DNA of 64,000 nt. Source: Adiantum capillus-veneris (taxonomy: Eukaryota; Streptophyta; Polypodiopsida; Polypodiales; Pteridaceae). The notes below the pieces were generated by a model. It searched no databases, was not told the origin of the DNA, and worked only from the letters and a program-made list of their open reading frames with translations. Within the stretch, counting starts at the first letter, position 1; every line of letters starts with the position of its first letter. The DNA is taken from NCBI GenBank assembly GCA_014529385.2, contig CM043953.1, positions 62,869,872 to 62,933,871 of the forward strand, read 5' to 3'. Below are positions 10,759-22,500 of the stretch, one piece after another. The translations under genes were made by a program, and so were the position numbers.

Positions 10759-11050
10759 GTAGGTCCCAATTTCTATTCAAGTTGTTTAATTAACATTGCA
10801 TACGATTAGCTAGGAATGAACATATCCCCGAACATGTTGGAGAAATCCAACAGAAACCTCGGCATTGAATGCATAGTACATTAAGTATAAAGTAGGAAAG
10901 AAATGATTGATGGGTATGCTGTTTGCAAGAGGAAAGAATGTTTGCTAGGGAAAATTTAGCTCGACATGTTCATTTTATTTCCAATGTTGAATCAGTCATG
11001 ACCCCCCTACTGATCACAGGGGGCAGAGTTCCTCGTTAGGGCTCTTGAAT

Positions 11051-11160
11051 CCACGTCTTGCTTTCTATGCGGTGGATACCCCGCTTTCTATGCGGTGGGA
11101 ACCCACGTCTTGCTTTCTATGCGGTGGGAGTGTCCATGACGTGCTTTCTATGCGGTGGAC
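11051..11160 (+). repeat. Four-copy short tandem repeat in F LTR
   Basis: The core CTTTCTATGCGGTGG occurs four times about 23-32 bp apart, with variable joining bases. The 3' LTR has the same four copies at about 18761-18876, with a changed second spacer. It could bind a protein or be passive; nothing in the sequence decides this. Confidence 0.85.
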
Positions 11161-11832
11161 ATACCTAGTTGTATGGGCAGCTAGGCGACAACGGGAGGAG
11201 TGAACTCTCGCTGGAGGGGGATGTTGTACCTCCAGAACATTGGAATTTTTATGAATAAGTTTGAGTAGAATTTTTACTAGAATTCTGTCTTGGTGTTGTT
11301 TGCAATACTGGTTGAAGGGCTATTTTAACGAACCATGTGATTCGGAATTAAACAAGGAATATTTATGTTGAACAACCTTTGTGGTAGTAATTAGGTCACA
11401 CGATGAAGTGTGAGTGTGGGGGTGGAAAGTGGGGGCTTGGCTCAGGTTGCCAATGCCTACGAGATGGGTGGTCCCGATTGGTCGGGAACTCTCTGTCCCC
11501 ATAGTGCTTACTCGATATTAGTAACGCTCATTGTCCCTAGAGCGGGGAATTCTCGAGAGTACGTGCCTCTGAAACATGGGGAAAAAGGCACTCGAGGCTT
11601 CTCTCCTCTTGGAAGGTGGGTCATAGGATCGCTAGATAGTTTAAGTACGCTTCCCCTGCGAGGTGGAGCTAGATCTCTTTGCTAGTAGGCTCGAACTTGA
11701 CTCACTTTGTGATGAGAGATCGTCCGCTAGTCGAACCCTGAACCATTTTGTTTGCTTCCGCTATAGATCTAGTGGCCACCAGGTTTACCATCAGATCCGT
11801 TGTTTGATACAACGGGGTGGGGACCTCACACC

Positions 11833-11845
11833 TGGTATCAGAGCC
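11833..11845 (+). other. Primer binding site of F (tRNA-iMet)
   Basis: TGGTATCAGAGCC starts two bases after the end of the 5' LTR. This is the standard complement of the 3' end of initiator tRNA-Met in plant LTR elements. Confidence 0.95.
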
Positions 11846-11933
11846 TAGGTTAGGCTGGGAAAAATAAAGTCGTATTGTTTGAACATTTAAAAGGAACTGA
11901 AGGTATATAGGTAGTTGATCCGAATTCCTTGCA

Positions 11934-12278
11934 TTGGTGTTGCAGGAAGACCCCGTGCTCGAATATCGGAAGTTCCAAGTATTTGAGATTATTTATGAGC
12001 AAGCTCGAAGATCCCCTGTTTACCAGTTCAGGCGAGATGTCATGGAGATACTGTTGAAGGCTTATATGCCACACTCCACTCGCATTGACAAAGGTTGGGA
12101 ACTTGATTGGACATTTCCAGGAGGGGTTTACTACATCAATGCTCGGAAGCTAGGATGCCTCTTTGGATTACTGAAAGCGGAACTCCGGCCCGATATCTTA
12201 GTTTATTATCCCCTCAAGAATGTGTATAAGAACTATTACACGAATGAAGTAGTGCATCATGTCAATACCATTTCCTAG
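11934..12278 (+). CDS. Leader ORF of F, 114 codons, unknown
   Basis: This open frame lies between the PBS and gag and starts about 90 bases after the PBS. Its sequence looks protein-like (EYRKFQVFEIIYEQARRSP, YINARKLGCLFGLLKAELRP) and not like a random frame, but I recognise no domain. The first codon may not be the real start. If the proposed gag intron (10759-12494) is real, this ORF lies inside it and would be expressed only from unspliced RNA. It could also be a captured host exon. Confidence 0.4.
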   Translation: MVLQEDPVLEYRKFQVFEIIYEQARRSPVYQFRRDVMEILLKAYMPHSTRIDKGWELDWTFPGGVYYINARKLGCLFGLLKAELRPDILVYYPLKNVYKNYYTNEVVHHVNTIS

Positions 12279-12494
12279 GCGTATGTTATACGCAAATCCA
12301 TAAAGCCTTGTAATAAGCGGTCACCAGTCATTCTAAACCTTGAGGAATTTTGATTGTAATAAAATTCCATCAATAAAGTGCTTTTTGTCTCTGAATCTTT
12401 GTCTCTTGATAAAGTGGATTTTTGAATTTTATTAAAGTCTCGTGTCTCTTGAAATTCAAGTAATGGTATCAAGAATTTCGTATAACCCATGTAG

Positions 12495-15400
12495 GTACCG
12501 CCTGTTGCTCTGTACTCGGCAGCGCAAGAGAAGAAGCTTCTCCTCAAACAAGCCCAACCTCCGATCTTTAAGGGCGAGGGGGCAAATGTGGAGAGAGATG
12601 CGGAAGTATGGATGGAAGCCATGGACGATTACTTCGAAGCCGCGGGAACCCAACCCGTAAATCAGACCATGCTTGCGATGTTCCGCTTGACTGGCGATGC
12701 CAAGATATGGTGGAAGCAACATTGCAGGGACATGGATATTAAGGGATCTTCCCAGTCCTGGGAAGACATCAAAGCTGCAATAATGGGACGTTATTTACCA
12801 CCTGCCTATAGGACCTTGAGAATGAATGAATTCTTTTCACTTCGGCAGCTGAATTCAACGGTCGAAGAATACTATGCAAAGTTTGTCACTCTTCGGAGAT
12901 ATGCTCCTAAGATGACCTTGGAACAACAGGTGGCAAGGTTCTGTCAAGGACTAATCGATCCCTTGAACACTCGACTGGAGGCTCTCAGGCCGTCAACGCT
13001 TCAGGATGCCTTGTTGAGGGCTAAACCTCTAGCTCTCGAAGTACAAAAGGCCAATCAGAATAGGAGGAATAATTGGGCAAAGAGAGCAAGGAACACTGCT
13101 TGGGACAACAAACCAGCCAACCAAACCTATAACCAGCGCCCTATTGTGGCTACCACCACAACCATGGAGTTCCCTGATGTCCGATGCTATGGTTGCGGCG
13201 AGCATGGACACTACAGATCCAATTGCCCCAGGAACATTCATGCAACCAACGCCAATGCCATACCCTTGAATACCCGTGGGCGTGGCCAAGCTAATGGAAG
13301 AGGAGGACGCGGAAGAATGAATAGAGGGCGAGGGCGTGGAGCTACCGCCAGAGTGAATGCCGCAATAGTTCAACCAATTGTGGGTGACGAAGCAGTGGAG
13401 AGAGCAACCCTGCATGCTGCAATTGACAATCCCAATGGTTGCGAGCAATACGCAGTCATTCATACGCCAGGATCTCTCAGAGGTGAACAAGTTAACTTAC
13501 TTATAGATTGTGGCAGTACTCTTTCATTTCTTTCACCCAGATGCATGAGAAATCTTAATCTAGATAAGTATCCGTCAAGCAAACTAGTTGTCGAGTTAGC
13601 AAACGGCAAGGAGGTAGTATCTCAACACTCTGCAGGCAAAATTGACTTTGATTTAGGGGGACACCCAACTTCTGCCCAATTTCGAACCTTACCCTTAGGA
13701 TTCTTTGATGGGATACTAGGGATGGACTGGCTAAAGCAAAATAGGGCCCACATACATTGTGCACAAGGAAATTTTACCTTTACGGATAACTTGGGTAATG
13801 AAGCCTTAATCCAGGGGGAAAATGGGAGACCTAAGGCTACTCTAGTTAAGGCCAGCAGACTCTTGAAGGGACTAAGAAAGGGTCAGCAAATATATGCAGT
13901 TAAACTCAATAAGGTGGACCAATCAGATACCTCACTTCGACCAGACTGGCTGAGGGAGTATGATGACGTATTCCCCGAGGACCTTACGAATCTTCCACCA
14001 CACAGAGAGGTAGATCATGAGATCGAGACTATCCCTGGGTGTGAACCTATCTCAAAAAGACCTTATAAAATGTCACTTCCGGAGGCCATCGAACTCAAAG
14101 AACAACTTAGGCAACTCATTGAGCAAGGATTCATTCGACCCAGTACTTCTCCTTGGGGTGCTCCAGTTCTTTTCCAAAAGAAGAAGGATGGAACCTTAAG
14201 GCTATGCATAGACTATCGTGGACTGAACCAGGTAACTGTCAAGAACAAGTATCCAATTCCAAGGATTGACGAACTTTTGGACAGACTCCACGGCGCCAAA
14301 ATATTTACAAAGATAGATCTAAGGTCAGGATATTACCAAATCAGGATCAAGGAATCAGATATTCCGAAGACAGCTTTCAATACTAGGTATGGGCACTATG
14401 AATTCACAGTAATGTCTTTTGGTCTAACAAATGCTCCTGCAAGCTTCAATCGACTTATGCAGGATATTTTTAGACCTTACCTGGATGATTTTGTCTTGGT
14501 TTTCTTTGATGACATTCTAATCTATTCTAAGAATGAAGCAGATCACAAGGAACATGTTCGCAAAGTACTTGATCTCCTTCGAGAACACCAGCTTTACGCT
14601 AAGGAGAGCAAGTGCACTTTCTGCTCACCAAAGGTCAACTATCTTGGATTTGTCATTTCGGCTGAAGGGATTTCAGTGGACCCAGACAAAGTCAAGGACA
14701 TCGTTGACTAGCCTCAACCATCCACTGTCAGCGAAGTAAGGGGATTTCTTGGAATAACGGGATGGTACAGGATTTTTGTCAAGGATTATGCACGTATTGC
14801 TGCACCTTTGACGGAACTCCTGAAGAAAGGAATGAGGATCGATTGGAAGACCGAGCACGAGTCTAGTTTTGCTAAGCTAAAATAATTCTTGGTCTCAGCT
14901 CCTATTTTAAAGCTTCCAGACTTCAGTAAAGAATTTGAAGTAGCGACAGACGCTAGTAAGTTTGCCCTAGGCGGAGTTCTTACTCAAGAAGGAAGACCGG
15001 TGGCATACACTTCGCGAAAGCTGAGGGATCATGAGAAGAATTATCCCACTCATGATCTGGAACTTTTAGCAGTTATACATGCACTAAAGTTATGGAGACA
15101 TTATCTTCTTGGACGCAAGTTTCAGTTGGTTACAGACCACAAGAGTTTAAAGTGGATTTTTACTCAACCCATTCTCAATATGCGACAACGGCGATGGATA
15201 GAGCTATTACAGGAATATGACCTTGACATAAAGTATAGACCAGGAAAGGAAAACGCAGTTGCAGATGGTCTTAGCCGAAAATCGTTTCTCGGAGCTATCT
15301 CTATTCCAAATAACCCTATCTGGGATAGAATCAAAGAAGCATCCCTCGAAGATCCAGAGTACCAACGTATGGCTTCATTAGTCCAGCAGAATAAGATGCC

Positions 15401-16748
15401 TGAAGCGAAAGATTACTCTCTTATGGGAGGATGTCTTTACTACAGACATAGACTCTGTGTACCCAGAGACCCAGCTTTAAAGAATTCCATTCTATATGAA
15501 GCACACGATAGCCCTACATCCGGACACCCAGGCTATGCTAAAACCCTTCACGCCGTCAGAAGGAGTTATTTCTGGTCTGGAATGAAAGGAGACATACTTC
15601 AATATGTGAGGCAATGTCTTTCTTGTCAACGGATAAAGGCCGAAAGGATCAAATTACCAGGGCAACTTCAACCTCTTGACATACCCCAGATGAAGTGGGA
15701 ATGCATCAGTATGGATTTTGTTACAGGGTTACCTTCTACAGGAGGTTATGATTCTGTTTTCGTGGTTGTTGACATGCTCACAAAAGTGGCTCATCTAATA
15801 CCCGTAAAGACGACCTTTACTGCTTCAGATGTTAGTCGGGTATTCATCAAGGAGATTTTCAAGCTACATGGTCTACCCAAGCGTATTGTCAGTGATAGAG
15901 ATGCCAAGTTTACATCAAAATTTTGGACCTCTCTTTTCCAATCTATTGGGTCACAATTAGCCTTCAGCACAGCATATCATCCGCAGACTGACGGGCAAAC
16001 TGAAAGAGTTAATCAAGTCATTGAGGACATTCTCAGAGCCTATTGTTCGCAAGAACCAAAGAAGTGGTTACAATATCTACCTTTGGTAGAATATGCTTAT
16101 AACTCTTCCGAACACAGAAGCATTGGAATGTCACCTTTCAAAGCTCTTTATGGACAGGACTGCTTAGCACCACTGAACTTTTCAGATCCAACCATCAGAG
16201 TAGAAGCCTCTAGAAAGATGTTAGAAGATATGGAAGCCCAGACTAGAGCCATTCGCCAGGACATTCAGGCAGCTCAGGATAGACAGAAGCACTATGCAGA
16301 TAAGGATCGTTCGGAAAGGACTTTCAAGGAAGGAGATAAGGTTTTTCTACGAGTCCGACCTAAGAAAAGAAACTTATCACTTGGGAAATATAGGAAGCTT
16401 AACCCAAGGTACTGTGGACCATTCGAGATCATTAAGGTTGTAAGTGACCAGGCCTACAAGCTAAAGTTACCTGCAAACTTGAAGGTTCATGATGTATTCC
16501 ATGTCAGCTTACTCAAACCCTATATTCCCAACCCTGATCAATTCTTGGACTCAGATCAGATAGTCATGCCAGCACAAGGAGTTCTCGAGCTCCAACCTGA
16601 CTATGTACTTGAAACAAGAGAAAGGAAATTACGCAACAGAACTATCACAGAACATCTGGTAAAATGGAAGGATTACCCTGAAGAAGATGCAACTTGGGAA
16701 GACGAATCGACTCTCTTAAAAGATTACCCAAACTCATTCTTGAGATGA
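12495..16748 (+). pseudogene. gag-pol polyprotein of F with chromodomain, two in-frame stops
   Basis: One frame, open from 12495 just after an AG/TAG. The Gag domain has [17 protein letters not shown]-like and VARFCQGL; the zinc knuckle is [14 protein letters not shown] (about 13189-13230); the protease has [12 protein letters not shown] has [35 protein letters not shown] and FFDDILIY. RNase H has ATDASKFALGG and VTDHKSLKW. Integrase has an H2C2 domain with CLSCQR, and the catalytic D, D and E in SMDFVTGLP, VSDRDAKF and DGQTERVN. A chromodomain ends the protein (EHLVKWKDYPEEDATWE), expected to read histone marks and guide insertion. A TAG at 14709-14711 and a TAA at 14883-14885 interrupt the frame after RT; no frameshift separates the parts. 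Confidence 0.95.
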
Positions 16749-16769
16749 GGACATCTCAAATTTTTCACG

Positions 16770-16779
16770 TTGGGGAGGT
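16770..16779 (+). other. Polypurine tract of F
   Basis: TTGGGGAGGT directly precedes the TG of the 3' LTR, the expected site for plus-strand priming. Confidence 0.85.
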
Positions 16780-19548
16780 TGTAAGGTCTCTGACCCGATC
16801 ACAAGAGCACCCTTGTACCACGAAATGAATACAATGGAATAAGTTACTATTTTTAGCAGTTTTTCAGATTCTGTCAGTGCCATGATGTTTAGAATGTTAT
16901 AAAGCTTGAAAATGTGAATTAAAATAATTTTTGTGAAAAATTTCCAAAAATAGTAAGTTTTTGGTCACCCGACCCGTCCAGTCTTGACCGTCTCGAAAAT
17001 CTGCACCCGTACCCCGAATTTGAAAAAAATGCATTTTCGAACCCCGGGGGCTGCTAAATATGGCAGGTACTCGGGCCAGTACGCCTTAGTTAGAGCTTCG
17101 TATGGCAATTTACGGCATCAAAATCCGATTCGTATGACCCGTTTTAGCCTAGAACCAAATTTCCTAAAAATTGTCCGGGGAGGCACCGGGGGCCCGAGAC
17201 TGTGTGGGAACAGGTCCCAGGCCACTCCAGATCATCTTTACCAGCTAGGGGGCGCCCTCTTGCTTTGTGGGAGTCTTGGGAAAGCTGCCAAGCCTGCAAC
17301 TCAGTCTCAGCACCAGTTAACCAAGCCAACCTGACACTTGGTGGACAGAGAACTGGACTTGCCATGCTTAACTGGAGAAGCTCCCAGATGCATTTAGCAA
17401 CCCAGATCGATTTTCAGCCTGTAGGAGCCTATTTAAAGACCTGCATACACACACACACACACACACTTATGATCACACATACACACAGTGCATACACACA
17501 CACCCACACACATTGGGGAGGCGCTGCCGAATCACACACCTATTGAAGAGGAAGCTAGGAGGGAGGTGCTGCCGAATTTTCATCTCAAGAAGCTCGATTA
17601 GATCAGAAAATCGAGAAGATTACCAGCTCTTAATCACGGTAACAACAGTTTAATTAATGCCATCTGTGAATCTTTTTCTCTACCACCTAAATCCCTTGTC
17701 TATTATGCTTATTCCTAGTCAAAAATCTCTATGACTATTCTCTAAATGCTCCTTATTCGTACTCTATTATGTAATCATCATCCCATAGCTGAATTATCAG
17801 CCATTCTTCACTCTCGATTAATGATTAGAGCATAATTATCAGAATCTCCTCTCTCTAGATAGCATAGTAATTAATCGATAAGCTAGTATTTGTGCAGATT
17901 GAAGAGAATCATCATTGTAATCACTCATTAACATTGTAGCTTAATTGAATTCATTTCTCTTATGCATTAAAACGTAATTAAGGAGAAATTAATCCATCAA
18001 TAAGTCTCTAAGAATTGGTTTTTCCTCACACATATGCATAGGGTAAATCTGCATCATCTAGTTGCTAGGAAATAGTTTAATCATACTTAATTCAATTCTC
18101 TGGTAATTCCAATAGTGAAATCCTAATTATTCTTGATCATGTAAGCCGAATAGTTATCTTAGAGCCAGTTCCCATAGGATTATGTGCCATCCTTAATGAT
18201 TGCTTTATGAAAGAAATCTAAACTCTCATATAGGAGGGATTAATTGATGTCACTAATCTACCCATTGGACTGTTATGATGCTTGTGAACCTTAGCTCTTT
18301 CTCCAAGCTAATCATTTAAAGTAGTGAGAAATGGCCCCGGTTAAGAGGACGCGTCGGTGGTGCCCATGATCGCGAAGCAGGAACGAGCAATGTCAACGGG
18401 AAGGGGAAGGCTCCCATGGACGAGCAAATACCGGCCATCTCACGGGCTATTGACGAAGAAATGGAAGAGGTAGGTCCCAATTTCTATTCAAGTTGTTTAA
18501 TTAACATTGCATACGATTAGTTAGGAATGAACATATCCCCGAACATGTTGGAGAAATCCAACAGAAACCTCGGCATTGAATGCATAGTACATTAAGTATA
18601 AAGTAAAAAAGAAATGATTGATGGGTATGCTGTTTGCAAGAGGAAAGAATGTTTGCTAGGGAAAATTTAGCTCGACATGTTCATTTTATTTCCAATGTTG
18701 AATCAGTCATGACCCCCCTACTGATCACAGGGGGCAGAGTTCCTCGTTAGGGCTCTTGAATCCACGTCTTGCTTTCTATGCGGTGGATACCCACGACTTT
18801 CTTTCTATGCGGTGGGAACCCACGTCTTGCTTTCTATGCGGTGGGAGTGTCCATGACGTGCTTTCTATGCGGTGGACATACCTAGTTGTATGGGCAGCTA
18901 GGCGACAACGGGAGGAGTGAACTCTCGCTGGAGGGGGGATGTTGTACCTCCAGAACATTGGAATTTTTATGAATAAGTTTGAGTAGAATTTTTACTAGAA
19001 TTCTGTCTTGGTGTTGTTTGCAATACTGGTTGAAGGGCTGTTTTAACGAACCATGTGATTCGGAATTAAACAAGGAATATTTATGTTGAACAACCTTTGT
19101 GGTAGTAATTAGGTCACACGATGAAGTGTGAGTGTGGGGGTGGAAAGTGGGGGCTTGGCTCAGGTTGCCAATGCCTACGAGATGGGTGGTCCCGATTGGT
19201 CAGGAACTCTCTGTCCCCATAGTGCTTACTCGATATTAGTAACTCTCATTGCCCCTAGAGCGGGGAATTCTCGAGAGTACGTGCCTCTGAAACATGGGGA
19301 AAAAGGCACTCGAGGCTTCTCTCCTCTTGGAAGGTGGGTCATAGGATCGCTAGATAGTTTAAGTACGCTTCCCCTGCGAGGTGGAGCTAGATCTCTTTGC
19401 TAGTAGGCTCGAACTTGACTCACTTTGTGATGAGAGATCGTCCGCTAGTCGAACCCTGAACCATTTTGTTTGCTTCCGCTATAGATCTAGTGGCCACCAG
19501 GTTTACCATCAGATCCGTTGTTTGATACGACAGGGTGGGGACCTCACA
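16780..19548 (+). repeat. 3' LTR of element F
   Basis: 2769 bp, matching 9081-11830 almost base for base. Visible differences include a shorter CA repeat near 17447-17466, an extra short block near 17867-17880 and scattered substitutions. It is followed by the TSD copy GTAGC at 19549-19553. Confidence 0.97.
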
Positions 19549-19553
19549 GTAGC

Positions 19554-22500
19554 TATGGTCTTTCAGGTTCACACGTGTAGTGGTTTCCATATTTCTCAGG
19601 TATATGTGATTGTAGCCCAATCCTGGACCATTTTCAACTGTCTCATGAATGGTCTTCCCAGTATGATATCATAGTTATTCTCCTTGCCAAAATCGACAAT
19701 AGCAAAAGTATGTTCGTATTCAATGCCGCAAGAAGTCACTACAACTTTCTCTAATAACCCCATAGGTTTCTCCATGTGTCCATCTGCTAATTGGAGTTTC
19801 AACCTAGTCTTCCTTATTGCTGGTTTCTCCCATTTTTTCCAGATTTCTTTTGTAGCAATGGCTACCCCAGCTCCGCTGTCTAGTATTGCCATCGTGTTTA
19901 CTCCTTGGAATTCAACTGGTAAGGTTGTATTCCCCTCTTCACCTTCGCAATACTCTCCGACCTTGTTTAAGGGTACAGGCTTAGCATTCTTTTGTGGTTT
20001 ACTCAGCTCTTGTATACCCTCTTGCAGTCTCGATGTTGGGTCTTTTACTCCAAATTTCTCCAAGCATTTTCCTACAGTGGTCCACATATGTGGTCTTAAC
20101 CTCAAAAGCTCAGCTAGAGAGATAGTGCATGTCACTGGTGTTGACAAGATCTCTATCAATCCTTGTGAGTCCATGACTTTTTCTGATGAGATTCTTCGTG
20201 AGGGAAGTGCTCTAGTCTCGGATTTTGCTTCATACTCTCCTAAGTATGAAGGTAAGGTATTCAGTGAATGAGGTTTGCTCTCCATTGTTCTAACAGAGCC
20301 CCCATCTCCCCAGTAAGATTGCAGATCCAAGTCCACTTGAGATCCTGCCTCAAATTCCACTATGGGAGGATTCCTGATGTCCTTTTCCCAATTTGTCTGA
20401 TTAGCTTGGCAACTTAGCTCGTTTGCAAAGTTTGCCTCTCTCACTTGTTTCCAAAATTCATTGTAATCATCATCTCTTCCGTAAGACCTCTGTATGACTG
20501 GATGAAAACTCTCTATCTCCTGATCGGTTGTGTTCAACACTATGCGTTCATCCTTGTGTGTATTTTCAGGCTTTTGTGCACTGGGAGTCTTTTCAGCTAC
20601 CCGTGAAACAATAGTCTCTTCCTGAATTGGGTTTTTCGTTCCACAATTCATTGTTTCTTTTGGTGGTTCTAATAAGGCTTGTGCAGTCTCGATCATTCTC
20701 TGGCACATTTCAAGTCTCCGCTTTTCCAATTCCGCGTTTGGGTATGTCATCCACCTCTGTTCTTGTGTTTGGTTGTTCTTTAACCTAGCTTCGTAAGCTC
20801 TCATCAGTGCGTCCAATGGTTCGTGTACTTTGTCGACTAGCACTGATGCCCCTGAGCTTAAGCTCGTTGTTTCTTTGATACTCTTTTGTTTCGTTCTTTC
20901 CGGGCTCATCTCTCGTTTCCCGTTTTGACTCTCAAGTTTTTCTAATCTATCTTTAGTTCGCTTTAGTTCCTCAGCTAGAATAGCGTCTTCACGTTCTTTT
21001 CTCAACTTCATGCGTGCTTTTCTAGATTTCCATGTGTTTTTCTGACTCCGCGGTCCTGGACTAACCATTTCAGTCGCTAACTTTCCATTCTCAGGTTCTC
21101 TAGTGGTTTTCTTAGCTTGAGCTCTAGTAACAACTTGCGTTGGTATCAGAGTTTCATTTTCAGACCCACTGCTGGTAGGAATAGTTTCTAGCATATTCAA
21201 TGTCGTCTTTTGCACTTTGTTTGGATTCTTTGAACAATCCTCAATGAAGTGAGTAACCCCACACTCATTGCAATCAGCGTTAATTCTAATGATTTCCGTA
21301 TGTGGGCAAACATTCATCAGATGGTCACCTCCACACTTGTAACAGGGTCCTAGTGCTGGTCTTGGTCCCATTTGATTCGTCCTTTGTGGATAGGATGGTC
21401 TTTGTCCTGTTAACCCTCCATGAGCTATGAACATCAATGTTCTTGCGTCCAAATTGTATCTCTCTTCATCAGAAGCACTTGTAATTGTTGGTATTCCAAC
21501 ATTCCCAATCATGCCCCATGGTTCTGGTTGTTTGGGTTCTTCTGGTGGGTAATACACAGTTGGAGACATGTGTGCACCAGATTCTTCATAATAGGCTTGA
21601 ACAGGCACTAGGGCTTGTTCTTCCTGATTCTCTAAGGTTGGTGCATATCTAATGCCTACTAGTCTTGCTCCTGGTAAAGGTGGTTGTTGTCCCAATACCG
21701 GTTGCGGTCTTTCTATCCCCATAGGTCCTGGTACATTTCCCGTTGGGTATCGAGGTACTGGATGTACTTGAGGTGGTGCTAATTGAGCAGGAGGTGCATA
21801 CTGACGCTCCCTTACATACCCTTTGTTGTAATAGCACTCCTCTGTTGGATGGTTTGTCCATTTTTGTTCAATAGCACACCATTTCAGTGTTTTTGGCAAT
21901 GGTTTTTGGTATGGTGCCATCCTTTTTAGAGCATCTTCTATCATTTGCTCTACATTTGGCATGGTTGTTGTTTGAACATTCTTTTTAGTGGTAGTCTCGC
22001 TCGCTACGGAGGAAGAGCTACTGGATGTGAAATTTGTATCCGCTGACACCTCTCCATAAACCGTACAGTTATCCACTAAGTACAATGCTTCTCTCGTCAC
22101 TTGCTCGAAACTTGTACAAGCTTTCAAGTGCAAGTCCTTCTTGAGAGTGTCATTCCTCAGTCCCTCAATAAAGAGAACAGATAGTCTGTCATCTTGTGGT
22201 CGTTCACGTACTGGACATCTCTCAATGTATTGTTTGAAGTGAAGTGAAGCTTCCTTCACTTTTTCGTGTTCTCTCTGTTTAAAAGCATATATTTGTGAGA
22301 CCGTATTGTGCTTAATCCCTCGTTTTGAGAATTCCTCAGCAAACTCTCTTAGCAAATGGTCAATGTCATGGAATCCCCCTATGTTCAGTGGTTGAAACCA
22401 TGTCAATGCCGTACCTTCTAGAGTAAGACCAAATCCCTCGTATTGTGTATGGAAATCTGTTATCTGCTCAGCTCTTAAGACTTGCTTAAAGAGTGACACA

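Larger units (their letters stand above)
9081..11830 (+). repeat. 5' LTR of element F
   Basis: 2750 bp, TG...CA. It contains a TATA-like box, CA repeats at 9747-9769 and about 9790-9815, a short start exon candidate (10620-10758) and a four-copy repeat (11051-11160). It lacks about 14 bp present in the 3' LTR near 17867-17880. These LTRs are longer than in most gypsy elements. Confidence 0.97.
9081..19548 (+). mobile_element. Element F: young chromodomain Ty3/gypsy (chromovirus), complete with two LTRs
   Basis: The element is 10468 bp, with LTRs starting TGTAAGG and ending CTCACA. GTAGC at 9076-9080 and 19549-19553 is a perfect TSD. It sits in element A between protease and RT codons; if F and one TSD copy are left out, A's reading frame is continuous across the site. 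The order is LTR, tRNA-iMet PBS, leader, gag-PR-RT-RNase H-integrase-chromodomain, PPT, LTR, which fits a plant chromovirus; the clade is not resolved. By eye the LTRs differ by about 22 substitutions plus a few indels in about 2.75 kb, so the insertion is recent. Two in-frame stops in pol make this copy non-functional. Confidence 0.97.

Noticed and set aside
11410-11685. 91-codon frame present twice (also 19128-19403)
   Set aside because: It is duplicated only because it lies in both LTRs of F, and it has no recognisable domain.
11833-11845. tRNA gene fragments at primer binding sites
   Set aside because: They are short complements of tRNA 3' ends next to LTRs, without any cloverleaf.
13029-13490. 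153-codon reverse frame
   Set aside because: It is antisense to the Gag and zinc knuckle of element F.
19684-20271. 195-codon + strand frame
   Set aside because: It is antisense to the protease and Gag tail of element A, which has clear motifs on the other strand.
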